This document shows positions 44,505 through 53,153 of a DNA stretch of 64,000 bases, piece after piece. Source of the DNA: Opitutaceae bacterium TAV5 (lineage in GTDB: Bacteria; Verrucomicrobiota; Verrucomicrobiia; Opitutales; Opitutaceae); contig CP007054.1 of assembly GCA_000242935.3 (NCBI GenBank), positions 1 to 64,000 on the forward strand. Direction: 5' to 3'. Each line of letters starts with the position of its first letter. Within the stretch, counting starts at the first letter, position 1. Below the pieces are notes generated by a model. The model was not told the DNA's origin and made no database searches. It worked only from the letters and a program-made list of their open reading frames with translations. Both the position numbers and the translations under genes were made by a program.

Positions 44505-45163
44505 TTTTTGGGGACCTGTACGATGATCGTCTTTCCTTCCGGGATCAAAAAATATACTCCGTCAAACTCCATCACAACCTCGTGTCTACGAATAAACGCC
44601 AGTGTAAATTGTCCGATTTGTTTCTCACCTCGTTGCAACGGAAATCCATTTAACAAAACTGTTGGCTCCGGACCAATGATAATTGCCTCAAGGCGGAGTG
44701 CGTATTCGGTGACAGAGGCTTTTGTTGTTACCCGAATTCCCCAAGGATTCCGTGGATTTTGTTGTTGAGCCTCGCTGCCGTTCCGAGGCCTGTTAATAAG
44801 CAAATTACCCGTTTCATCAGGTATCAGGATATTGGGCGGCAATGGTGGTTCAGCCCAAGTCGTCTTAGCCAAATCAGCACCAGCAGGGTTTGAAAAACTC
44901 GGAGTCTCATCAAGGTCAATGCCGATCAAACTTGTTCTGCTCAGGTTATATTCAAGTGATACCGCTCCCTCGGACGAAGGAATGGTTGAGTCCGGAGTTT
45001 GAGCAATAACAATAATCGGGAGATCGGCGGTGCCGAAATTACATTCATTGTGCTGAAATGTTGCATATCCAGACAGGACACCTCCTTCTTGCAACAACAT
45101 TGACACTGGTTCGCCCAACAGAAGGGTGGGTATTGTAAAAAGTAGAACAATTTTGATTCCTCT
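44501..45163 (-). CDS. Periplasmic pilus-assembly protein (PilP-like position)
   Basis: ATG 45163 gives a 220-aa exported protein with signal peptide MRGIKIVLLFTIPTLLLGEP; the frame is open to 45199, overlapping the previous gene. The mature part is beta-rich and ends with 'LIPEGKTIIVQVPKN'. Its place and export suggest a PilP/GspC-like link to the secretin, but sequence support is weak. It is coupled to the GspF-like gene. Confidence 0.55.
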   Translation of the reverse strand, partial: RGIKIVLLFTIPTLLLGEPVSMLLQEGGVLSGYATFQHNECNFGTADLPIIVIAQTPDSTIPSSEGAVSLEYNLSRTSLIGIDLDETPSFSNPAGADLAKTTWAEPPLPPNILIPDETGNLLINRPRNGSEAQQQNPRNPWGIRVTTKASVTEYALRLEAIIIGPEPTVLLNGFPLQRGEKQIGQFTLAFIRRHEVVMEFDGVYFLIPEGKTIIVQVPKN

Positions 45164-45170
45164 CATAAAT

Positions 45171-46463
45171 TCACGGAAACCGACTCTGTGCCTTGTCAAG
45201 CAGGCTGCGAAGTCCCTCTACGATGTTACACATTTCGCCAAGATCTGCACGGCGCTTTACGATCGTCTCATCAAGGGTTTTCAGTTCATGTCTTGCCTCA
45301 ACAACTATAGACCGTGCTTTGTTGAGGGAAGCGACGATGAACTCTGCCTCGCCTTTTAATATTCCAATTTTTCTGTCAATCTCCACAAGGTCATGAAGCG
45401 TATCGGAGAGCGAATCGCCGGCTAATTTTCGTCCATCGGTTGCGCTATAACCATGTAGGTCCGTCCGTTGCTGACAAACGGTTGCGCCTCCGGCGGTACT
45501 TCCACCACAACTAGGCGATTCTGACCCTCCGTTTCCAGAAGCCGGAACTGGTAGGCTTGTTGAAGCCGCTGTAAGTTCTTCAATTCGTTCTGGGCATCCG
45601 TCCTGCTTGCAGATAGGGCTTTGTTCACCACCAGCAGGGACCGGTTTTCCTCCTGCAACGCTAGATTGTGCTTTCGAATCGAAGCAAGGGCTTGATCCAG
45701 CGCCGACCATTTTCCCTCCATCGTCGCAATCTCCTCTTTCACCCGCTGTGCCTTCTCTGTCAGGGAGGCCAACTCTCTGAGGGAGTTTTCCTGCTTCTCC
45801 GTGATCATTGACGGATTCGTTTGGCCGATCTTCAAAAAGAGAAGATCGGCCTTCCATAGAAGAAGAGTTGCCGCCAGAAGGGTAAGAATCATGCTCGATA
45901 TAATCCCCGTGAAGATTTTTTTGCGCCTGCTCATCGTCCGCTCCATTGCAAGCAACTGATTCTGGAGAGATGAGTTCTTCTCTAGTTCCGTCCTCAGCAA
46001 GCCCTCCTGCTTCTCCATCGCCTGGGCCAGACGATGCAAAGCCGACAGGCTCGTCTCTTCCACGAACTGCCCGAGCAGTTGAGCCAGCATCACGCGGATT
46101 TTCTCCATTCTTGCAGCCTCCCGCTGTTGCATCTCGTTCTCCAGGGACTCGCGAAAAGACATAGCTACGTTCATATTGCAGGGTTTTGTTGGGTTGCCCA
46201 TCGGTTAATTCATCCTCATAAAGTCTAACTACCCAATCCTCTGCTGTGCCGCCATCTCTACAAACGAGAACATCAACGTCTCCAAATTTAATGATTAGCT
46301 GTGATTCATCAATCTGAGTGAATGGTATAGAACGGTCTCTAGCCAGAGCAGCAAGTTTATCGAGAGAAATTGCCTGATCATGAAAATCAAGTGAGAGGAA
46401 CATTGCACGAACAGAGGCAATGGCATTCATTTCCAATGAAGACATGCACGATACTTCACTCAC
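45171..46463 (-). CDS. 430-aa protein enclosing another gene
   Basis: Residues 1-105 look like a real folded domain (SLDKLAALARDRSIPFTQIDESQLIIKF, DVLVCRDGG, DWVVRLYEDEL), and residues 350-430 like an amphipathic coiled coil. The middle (about 110-345) is Gly/Ser/Asp/Glu-rich and disordered, and overlaps the 259-aa gene in another frame. No in-frame ATG lies near the C-terminal part that could start it alone. Either the whole frame is translated as two domains with an overprinted linker, or two genes were joined by an insertion. Soluble; role in the pilus system unknown. Confidence 0.5.
   Translation of the reverse strand: MSEVSCMSSLEMNAIASVRAMFLSLDFHDQAISLDKLAALARDRSIPFTQIDESQLIIKFGDVDVLVCRDGGTAEDWVVRLYEDELTDGQPNKTLQYERSYVFSRVPGERDATAGGCKNGENPRDAGSTARAVRGRDEPVGFASSGPGDGEAGGLAEDGTREELISPESVACNGADDEQAQKNLHGDYIEHDSYPSGGNSSSMEGRSSLFEDRPNESVNDHGEAGKLPQRVGLPDREGTAGERGDCDDGGKMVGAGSSPCFDSKAQSSVAGGKPVPAGGEQSPICKQDGCPERIEELTAASTSLPVPASGNGGSESPSCGGSTAGGATVCQQRTDLHGYSATDGRKLAGDSLSDTLHDLVEIDRKIGILKGEAEFIVASLNKARSIVVEARHELKTLDETIVKRRADLGEMCNIVEGLRSLLDKAQSRFP
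45422..46201 (-). CDS. Membrane-anchored coiled-coil protein inside the 430-aa frame
   Basis: A 259-aa protein: a cytoplasmic helical N-terminus (about 1-90), one membrane segment (IFTGIISSMILTLLAATLLLW, about 96-117), then a periplasmic coiled coil (about 130-225) and a short beta tail. The composition is clearly protein-like, so it is probably the main product of this stretch. It may be a pilus alignment protein. It lies wholly within the +1 frame of 45171-46463. Confidence 0.65.
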   Translation of the reverse strand: MGNPTKPCNMNVAMSFRESLENEMQQREAARMEKIRVMLAQLLGQFVEETSLSALHRLAQAMEKQEGLLRTELEKNSSLQNQLLAMERTMSRRKKIFTGIISSMILTLLAATLLLWKADLLFLKIGQTNPSMITEKQENSLRELASLTEKAQRVKEEIATMEGKWSALDQALASIRKHNLALQEENRSLLVVNKALSASRTDAQNELKNLQRLQQAYQFRLLETEGQNRLVVVEVPPEAQPFVSNGRTYMVIAQPMDEN

Positions 46464-47007
46464 TCTTTGTACCCTCCTCCATTGAGGTTTGTGCCGTCTT
46501 CAAGGTATCAATAGTTTGATCAATTAGTTGCCTGAGCCTCCCCAAATCGAGCCGGGCCTTGTTAAGTTCAGTTTCACGTAAAGCAATCTGAGCCAATAAA
46601 TTTTCTTTTTTATCAGTAAGAGCAGTAATCTCCGCCTTAATTGCATCCGCATCTTTCACGATCGCCAGGCGACGCCTAATCTCGCTTGCCCTGCCGGGAT
46701 CGTTAGTGATAATCTCAGCGAACGGGGGATTTCCATATAACATCAGAACCTCTTCAACCGCGGCGGTAATTTTATTTTTTATTTCTTCCAGTTTACTCTC
46801 GCTTAATGTTTTCGTGCCAGATGTAGCAGAATTCGTAGACGGGGGTTCCTCGCCAGAGGGTATCTGTTTTCCACCAGAATCGGTCGCAGTATTGTAATTA
46901 ACAATTCTCGAACGAGGGACTGGCGCAATTTCGGCCATTGCGGTGAAACAGAAACCGACAAGTGCCACCTTGATTGATAATATAAACATAGCTATACGGA
47001 TTTTCAT
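46456..47007 (-). CDS. Exported coiled-coil protein, 183 aa
   Basis: A signal peptide (about 1-25) is followed by a Ser/Thr-rich linker and a long C-terminal coiled coil (about 95-175). Overlaps the 430-aa gene start by 8 bp and the PilO-like gene stop by 4 bp (ATGA-type), which places it in the operon. Probably a periplasmic assembly factor. No family recognised. Confidence 0.6.
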   Translation of the reverse strand: MKIRIAMFILSIKVALVGFCFTAMAEIAPVPRSRIVNYNTATDSGGKQIPSGEEPPSTNSATSGTKTLSESKLEEIKNKITAAVEEVLMLYGNPPFAEIITNDPGRASEIRRRLAIVKDADAIKAEITALTDKKENLLAQIALRETELNKARLDLGRLRQLIDQTIDTLKTAQTSMEEGTKSE

Positions 47008-47543
47008 TTGCTGTTATTTCCTGCTGTAAAGTATGAAAATTGAAATCGAACTGAAGCAAAGCGGCGAATGCTCAAGTCTCCATCACTTACAATGGCAACC
47101 TCACGAATTGTAGCAAGGGGACTGGCACTCTCCAATTTTTCCAGCGATGCAACCACAAACGGCCAGTATGCAACGGACGGTTCTACATAACGAACTTCGC
47201 CGATTACCTGCGTACCGGGAATATTTGGGTCCCCAGCAAGATGACGATATTGCCACGATTGGCCAAACTCACTTATTAGCGATCCAACAACGCCAGGAGC
47301 CAATAATTGCTGTTCCCAAGACTCGGATCTTTCACGAGCTTCGGCCAACGCATGTTCGTTACCCTTTCCCTCAAGGTCAGATATCTCCGCAAGCCGAATA
47401 TTCATTTGTTGTCTGTATGCCCTTGAGGCAGATAATTTTGATTTATCTGCGCCACGATATAAAATGGATGCCACGGCAACGGAAACCAACGAGATCGCTG
47501 CGGCAACTACCCAAGTTCTTGAAACTTCGTAACCCTTGTACAT
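47004..47543 (-). CDS. PilO-like protein
   Basis: A 179-aa protein with an N-terminal membrane segment (about residues 11-28), a coiled-coil segment (about 35-75) and a small periplasmic domain, the layout of PilO/GspM. An AAGGGAA ribosome binding site precedes the ATG. It follows the PilM/N-like gene by one base. PilO-type proteins pair with PilN in the inner-membrane alignment complex. Call based on layout and order. Confidence 0.6.
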   Translation of the reverse strand: MYKGYEVSRTWVVAAAISLVSVAVASILYRGADKSKLSASRAYRQQMNIRLAEISDLEGKGNEHALAEARERSESWEQQLLAPGVVGSLISEFGQSWQYRHLAGDPNIPGTQVIGEVRYVEPSVAYWPFVVASLEKLESASPLATIREVAIVSDGDLSIRRFASVRFQFSYFTAGNNSK

Positions 47544-47544
47544 T

Positions 47545-48891
47545 CTAATTTCCCTTCAATTTTGCCTTGATTCGGTATTTTTTGGGTCCGGTTGTATCGT
47601 TTTTCACTTCGGAATTGTAAACTTCACACCCATCGTACCCAAAGCGTTGCATTTGAGTAGCCAGACCGAGTAAATCACCTCCATCAACTAACTGGATTAC
47701 GGTTCCAGTAACGTTACCATCCTGATCAATGTTGAGCTGGGTGATGGTAAAACTATCAGGAATCGCATCACCCAGATTGGTCAACGCTCTCGCACGACCT
47801 TTCGGAAGCTTAATACTGCCACCAGTATATAGCTTATCAATTCTTTCAATCTCGGCGATATTTGCCAACAGGATTCCTTTGCGCTCTTCAAGACCAGTAT
47901 ATTCCCTTATTGCCTTTTCCCGAATATTGCTAATATCCTTTGTCGCATAATGCCACTTAATCCCAACTACTACCGAAATAACAACTAATACAGCGACAAA
48001 ACACTTGAGGATATTGTTTACAGGATACGCTCTCGGAAATGCATCCCACAAATTGGCAGGATTCCGAGGGTTCAATGATGATACCGCTTTTGAGAACTTG
48101 TCAAACGTGACTGTAGTCGCATTTGACTTTACTTGGTCCCATATACTTTGTCTATCTACAAGTTTGTACCGAAGTGCGTCAATATCTTCCTGTGCGCCTA
48201 GAACAGCCCACGACTTCGAAGCATTGTTCCCAATTATCCCTGTAGCCGAAATCTTTTCAGCAATTCCCGGAATTGCGGCTGGTTCTAATAAATTATGTAT
48301 ATCAATACCGTGTATCGACCCAATGCGCCCACCTCCTGGAGCAGGAGCGGTAAAAATCGCAACAAAATCCTTTGCCACAAAAAAAGCCTGCGTTGCATTC
48401 GTTGCATGCATCGTCGCCGTATATAACGACCACGCAGCCTTAACGTTGAATCCGCGACTTTCAATAAAGTCACCAAATGCCTGTAACCCCGGGACAGTCT
48501 CGAGATGAAACCATCGCCTTGCCGCCCCAACCGAACCTTTTGCGAGTGGTTCCACCCCCCACCCGACAGTTCCACTCGTCAACATCGGGAAATTTGCCTG
48601 AGTTACCTGAAGCGAACTGAAAATATTGCGGAAGTTTCGGGTAATTAGTGGAACTTCCACGCGTTCATGGGTGATCCCGAAAGGCTCCCAGATGATAATA
48701 CATGATGCCCCTCGTCTTGGTGTGTTACCATCATCGAACCAGTCTTCCAGTAACTGAGCCGGAGTCTTTCCCGGCGGATTCTCATTCTCCGAATCCCCTG
48801 AATGTCGACCCAAAGCAATCCATTCACCAGACCGGATTACATAACAACCCCACCCAAGAACAAGGAATACCCACGAACCTTTGATATTCAT
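47545..48891 (-). CDS. PilM/PilN-like (GspL-like) protein
   Basis: A 448-aa protein: a large N-terminal domain (about 1-265) of possible actin-like type, one membrane segment (CFVAVLVVISVVVGIKW, about 292-310), then a coiled coil (about 318-350) and a PilN-like periplasmic domain (DAIPDSFTITQLNIDQDGNVTGTV). This matches a PilM-PilN fusion or GspL. It would link the ATPase to the periplasmic ring. The actin-like part is not confirmed by motifs. Confidence 0.65.
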   Translation of the reverse strand: MNIKGSWVFLVLGWGCYVIRSGEWIALGRHSGDSENENPPGKTPAQLLEDWFDDGNTPRRGASCIIIWEPFGITHERVEVPLITRNFRNIFSSLQVTQANFPMLTSGTVGWGVEPLAKGSVGAARRWFHLETVPGLQAFGDFIESRGFNVKAAWSLYTATMHATNATQAFFVAKDFVAIFTAPAPGGGRIGSIHGIDIHNLLEPAAIPGIAEKISATGIIGNNASKSWAVLGAQEDIDALRYKLVDRQSIWDQVKSNATTVTFDKFSKAVSSLNPRNPANLWDAFPRAYPVNNILKCFVAVLVVISVVVGIKWHYATKDISNIREKAIREYTGLEERKGILLANIAEIERIDKLYTGGSIKLPKGRARALTNLGDAIPDSFTITQLNIDQDGNVTGTVIQLVDGGDLLGLATQMQRFGYDGCEVYNSEVKNDTTGPKKYRIKAKLKGN

Positions 48892-48897
48892 GGCATG

Positions 48898-49671
48898 CTA
48901 AAACGCTGCAAGGTACACGTATACGTCAACCACCCCTGTGTCTGACCCGAGGTAGGTTACCTGTCCGTTAATCTGGTCATTCGTGCCTTCTTCACTTGTA
49001 TCGGTCAGTAATGCGTCGCCATTTATGCCGCGCGCGAGTTGATAGGCCTCCCCGGCAGGGACATCCTTGAACACTATGTATGCCACACGACCCGCGGGCA
49101 AACCACTTGTACCCCCGTTTAGGCGGAAATTTGCACCTGTACCCGGTGTCGCACTGGTATCAACGGGCCGGCATTCAAGTCTCGACACCGAGTCGTAGCT
49201 TTTACCTGTCGCAACGATAGCACCGCCATCGACATTTCTCCACTTCTGCGTCCGGGTGTTGAATGCCAGTTCCCCTCCGGAATCACCGTCGGCACGTGCA
49301 AAGGCCTGACTTCCCAATTTTGGACGAAAATAGGTTTCCATCAGAGGGGGTTGCAATGAAACCAGAACGTGCTCCAACCTTGCAAAATTATAGAAGTCTG
49401 TAGCCGCCGGGGCGGCCCCGGTTTCAACGGGTATCGTCCCTGTTCCTGCTTCAGTCAAAGGCAATGTGCCTCCCAGCCTTGACGAGGCTTCAGCAACAAT
49501 TGCCTGATTGGTTTTAATATCAGAAATGGCAGATGAAATCCGGGCCATTTGCTGGACTTTGGACCCAACGGGGACCAAGACCCCTGCCAGTATCCCGATA
49601 ACCGCAATAACGGTTAGTAGTTCTATCAACGTGAAACCACGCGTATATGTTTTTATATGTTTTTTCATCAT
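48898..49671 (-). CDS. Major type IV prepilin/pseudopilin
   Basis: A 257-aa prepilin. A short basic leader ends TRG, followed by FTLIELLTVIAVIGILAGVLVP, with Glu5 present. Cleavage by a prepilin peptidase is expected after Gly12. The mature globular part is beta-rich. The strong ribosome binding site (49676-49682) fits a highly made subunit. No prepilin peptidase gene was seen in the window, so a host enzyme is probably used. Confidence 0.9.
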   Translation of the reverse strand: MMKKHIKTYTRGFTLIELLTVIAVIGILAGVLVPVGSKVQQMARISSAISDIKTNQAIVAEASSRLGGTLPLTEAGTGTIPVETGAAPAATDFYNFARLEHVLVSLQPPLMETYFRPKLGSQAFARADGDSGGELAFNTRTQKWRNVDGGAIVATGKSYDSVSRLECRPVDTSATPGTGANFRLNGGTSGLPAGRVAYIVFKDVPAGEAYQLARGINGDALLTDTSEEGTNDQINGQVTYLGSDTGVVDVYVYLAAF

Positions 49672-49675
49672 TAGT

Positions 49676-49682
49676 ACCTCCT
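49676..49682 (-). promoter_or_regulatory. Strong ribosome binding site of the major pilin
   Basis: AGGAGGT, a full match to the anti-Shine-Dalgarno, lies 4 nt before ATG 49671 and 7 nt before the in-frame ATG 49668. The second ATG has the better spacing and may be the true start. Confidence 0.75.
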
Positions 49683-49695
49683 ATCGGTAATTCTG

Positions 49696-51486
49696 TTATG
49701 AAGCGTCCATACTGCTCGCTGCCAGAACCTCCTCGATTGTGGTCAAACCAAGTGCAGCTTTAATCACTCCATCTTGTGCCATGCTTCTGTTAACCAATGC
49801 CCCTGTCTCATATTCTGCTGAATAAACTCCTTCGGCAGTCCCCAGATCGAATTCATTTTTTTCCGCCGCCAGTTGCTCGCGAATTTCTCTCTTGATTGCC
49901 CGCAATTCGAAGATAGCGAGCCTGCCTCTGAAACCGGTTCCATCACAATGAGCGCAACCCGGACCGGCCTCATAAAAGAGGGGTTTTTCCAGAATTCCCT
50001 TTCCAACCGCCCGATCCAGAATAACCCTGTGCTCTTGCACCATCGAATTATTATGAGGATGGTTTTTCCGGCATTTGGGGCAGACACGTCTGACGAGTCT
50101 CTGCCCTAGCAGTAGTTGTGCGGCCGCTGCTAATAATGCGGGTTCGACTCCAAGATCCAGCAGTCTGGGTATCCCGCCAAGCGCGGTATTGGCATGCGTT
50201 GTCGTCAATAGCATGTGTCCTGTCTGCGCGAGGCTCAATCCTGCTCTAGCTGTTTCCGGGTCCCGCATTTCCCCAAGAATTATTATGTTCGGATTATGAC
50301 GCACGAGTGCCCTAAGAATATCTGCATACCCCATTCCCTGAATGTCAGGGTACGCCTGAATTTGTGTTACCCCGCGCAGGCGATATTCAACTGGATCTTC
50401 GATCGTGATAACACGTTTTTTGTGTATATCCAGATACTGGACCGCTGCAACCAGTGTTGTACTCTTTCCGTGCCCCGTTGGACCACAGTTCAGAACCAAA
50501 CCTTCCGGCTTGCGTACGCATTTCTGGTAAAGAGCAGCGTGATCCTGCAACATCCCCAATTTCGACAAATCGCCGATCTGGGCGTCCTGATCGAGAAATC
50601 GAATCACAATACTTTCCCCATTGATCGTAGGGATTGATGAAAATCGCAATGAAAGACGACGGGAACCGTATCGTCTGATTGCGGCTCCGTCCTGTGGCCG
50701 CAACTTCTGGACAACATCCAGGCCTCCGAGCCCCGTCACCTTTACCTTTCCATCTTCACCTCGGCCTGCACTGAGTTTGACTGCCGAAGTCAACCTCTCC
50801 TTGTCAGCTTGACCCTCTACAGCCTGCTTTGCAACCAACTGTCCATCAATCCTGTATTTGATCGTGGTGGTTTTCTCGTCAGGAATGAAATGTATATCCG
50901 AGGCACCGGGTGTAAGTGCACACTCGCGATATATCCTCTCAACTAAATCTGCCCATTCGTTTTCATCACGAATAGCTATTGTACTTACGTGTACTGTTTC
51001 TATCGCGGCAGCGATGTCCGATCGTGGCGCGACAACAAAGCGATACCTTAAACCGGCCAGAGCGTATTTTACCTGGCTAAATTGAGGGATTTCCGGGTCG
51101 TGAATTGCAATAATTACGGTCCCCCCCTCACGCCTCAAGGGTAGTGCTCCCCGGATTCTGGCAATGCCCGGACTAAGCAGCCTGACGACATCATGTTCAG
51201 TATTTGCCAGTTCGCTTTGAGAAGCTAATTTCAGACCAGTTATTTCGGAAATCCAGCGAGCGACTTCACCTTCAGTCGCAAACCCGAAATCAACGATCGC
51301 TTCGCTGAATGCCTTACCTCCCATTCTTTCGCGGTAACTGTCGATCAAGGACGCAACCTGTGCGTCTGTAATTCCTTCTTTCTCCAACCGTTCACATAGT
51401 GCCTTGTTCTGTGGCGTCAAGGCATCTGCAACATACCTGCGCGGGTTATATTGTTCAACAGATTCCAATGTTACCTCACTTATCAT
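49696..51486 (-). CDS. PilB/GspE-type assembly ATPase
   Basis: A 596-aa ATPase. The N-terminal GspE domain is followed by a RecA-like core with Walker A GPTGHGKSTT, Asp box 'VITIEDPVEYRL', Walker B 'IIILGEMRDPETA' and His box 'GHMLLTTTHAN'. A tetracysteine zinc site follows (CPKC and later CAHC). This is the full set for a pilus-extension ATPase. It overlaps the secretin gene by 4 bp. Confidence 0.92.
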   Translation of the reverse strand: MISEVTLESVEQYNPRRYVADALTPQNKALCERLEKEGITDAQVASLIDSYRERMGGKAFSEAIVDFGFATEGEVARWISEITGLKLASQSELANTEHDVVRLLSPGIARIRGALPLRREGGTVIIAIHDPEIPQFSQVKYALAGLRYRFVVAPRSDIAAAIETVHVSTIAIRDENEWADLVERIYRECALTPGASDIHFIPDEKTTTIKYRIDGQLVAKQAVEGQADKERLTSAVKLSAGRGEDGKVKVTGLGGLDVVQKLRPQDGAAIRRYGSRRLSLRFSSIPTINGESIVIRFLDQDAQIGDLSKLGMLQDHAALYQKCVRKPEGLVLNCGPTGHGKSTTLVAAVQYLDIHKKRVITIEDPVEYRLRGVTQIQAYPDIQGMGYADILRALVRHNPNIIILGEMRDPETARAGLSLAQTGHMLLTTTHANTALGGIPRLLDLGVEPALLAAAAQLLLGQRLVRRVCPKCRKNHPHNNSMVQEHRVILDRAVGKGILEKPLFYEAGPGCAHCDGTGFRGRLAIFELRAIKREIREQLAAEKNEFDLGTAEGVYSAEYETGALVNRSMAQDGVIKAALGLTTIEEVLAASSMDAS

Positions 51487-53153
51487 GATTCAACAATCTG
51501 CACCTTGTGCGGTTGCTCCTCTTTTGGGGTGCCTGTTGCTTCATCCTTTTCCGCTGTGGGTTCCCTCCCCTGAATCCCATCCTTGGATATCGCCCTCATA
51601 ACTTCTGGCGACAAGCTTTGATCCGGGGCGGGAAGATCAACCCGTCGTGGAGAAGGAAGTAAGGGATCCTCAGCTTCAACAGATATCAGAATAGCCAGTT
51701 CACTTCGCCGTGAAATCTTCCCGTCAGTCCTGAACAAACCTCCAATGCCCGGAATCGCGGATAAAAACGGGACCCCCCTAGACGTGGTTCCGCTGGTTTC
51801 CTCGATAAACCCACCCAATATTGCCGTTTCTCCATTCCGGAGCACCACGGTGGACCGGTAACGCTTGACACCAACGTTATAGGCGGTGCTACCGCCATCA
51901 GGCGAGGTCACGTTACCGCGAAAGTCTGTTATTGTTGGCGATACAGATAGCGTAGTGACCAGTTGGTCATCAACCTGCGGTGTTACCTCCAGAACATTCC
52001 CAAATGAGATTGTCTCCTTACTATAGTTCGTCTCTGTTGTCGGAGTGACCCCTGTTGTTGCTTGGTTATAGGTGGTCTGGGATTCCTTGCTGAAAACCGG
52101 CCTATCTTCCGAAATCTGCATAAGGGCCATCTGGTTGTTCAATGCAGATACCGTGCTCCTGTTTGTAACAGTTACATCGCCCTGTTCTTTCAAGGCGGAG
52201 ATCAGGGCACTTACTTTTCCGGACGCTATAACTGCCCGAAACGTTTCACCCGGCAGCGTCACCCCGCCTACATCGCCCAAGTTTGTCGTCAAGCTACCTG
52301 TACCACTGCCCGTCTCCCCGTTAATTCCAGTGAATGAACCCCCGACAACCGGAGCGTTTCCACCCTTGCCGATTGAAAAAGCCGCTATGCTCCAATCTAC
52401 CCCCATTTTCTGGCTATCCGCCAAGTCGACACGAACTAACCGGACCGCTATTACCACAGAACGCCGCACGCGTTTCATCACCTGATTGATATATGTTTCA
52501 ACCTCTGCATGTGTCCGTAATGAAGCAGTAAGTTGAACAAGCCCTGCGAATCTGTTGATAACAAGCCGCTCGTCTTTCCCGACAAAAGCTTTGGCATCCT
52601 CCTCAAACCTGCCCCAGAAATCAGCCTCACTCTCGCTGGTTAATGACACGCTTGAATCCCCGCTACCGTTGCCTTCGGAATTATTGGAATTACCGGACCG
52701 GCGGTAACTGGACGAACTACTCCCTGAATTATTCGAATTGCTCGCGGATATGTTTACGCTGGCGCTGCTGCTCATTGTCTGGGATAGTTGCAAGTAATCA
52801 ACCGAATAAACCTTTGTAACAAATCGGTGAACTATTATGTACGAATCGCCCTCACTACCATCGATTTCATAATGCCATCCATGTGGCCGGCATATAGCGT
52901 CGAGTAATCCGCGTAACCTTGTACCAGTGACACGAAAAGATACCTCGCCTGAAACATCCGAATCCATAATAATCGGGATGCCGTAACTTCTCGATAGTGT
53001 ATCAAACACATCACCGACTGGCCGAGGGCTAGCAACAACAAAATGCGATACCGGTGTTTCTAGCGCCTTTTGTATAGTTGAGCGAGTTTGCGCACTCGCG
53101 CATATCGCACAGAGCAAGAATAGGGCAATGAATTTAGATATTTTGTATGCCAT
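51483..53153 (-). CDS. Secretin (PilQ/GspD/PilN type)
   Basis: A 556-aa outer-membrane secretin. A signal peptide (about 1-20) is followed by an STN-like domain (about 45-95), a long Ser/Asn/Gly-rich linker, a secretin-N segment (about 215-250), and the secretin core with 'QGDVTVTNRSTVSALNN', 'LEVTPQVDDQLVTTLSVSPTI', and 'LRNGETAILGGFIEE' near the end. ATG 53153 is chosen over the upstream ATG at 53165. It would let the pilus cross the outer membrane. It overlaps the PilT-like gene. Confidence 0.92.
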   Translation of the reverse strand: MAYKISKFIALFLLCAICASAQTRSTIQKALETPVSHFVVASPRPVGDVFDTLSRSYGIPIIMDSDVSGEVSFRVTGTRLRGLLDAICRPHGWHYEIDGSEGDSYIIVHRFVTKVYSVDYLQLSQTMSSSASVNISASNSNNSGSSSSSYRRSGNSNNSEGNGSGDSSVSLTSESEADFWGRFEEDAKAFVGKDERLVINRFAGLVQLTASLRTHAEVETYINQVMKRVRRSVVIAVRLVRVDLADSQKMGVDWSIAAFSIGKGGNAPVVGGSFTGINGETGSGTGSLTTNLGDVGGVTLPGETFRAVIASGKVSALISALKEQGDVTVTNRSTVSALNNQMALMQISEDRPVFSKESQTTYNQATTGVTPTTETNYSKETISFGNVLEVTPQVDDQLVTTLSVSPTITDFRGNVTSPDGGSTAYNVGVKRYRSTVVLRNGETAILGGFIEETSGTTSRGVPFLSAIPGIGGLFRTDGKISRRSELAILISVEAEDPLLPSPRRVDLPAPDQSLSPEVMRAISKDGIQGREPTAEKDEATGTPKEEQPHKVQIVES

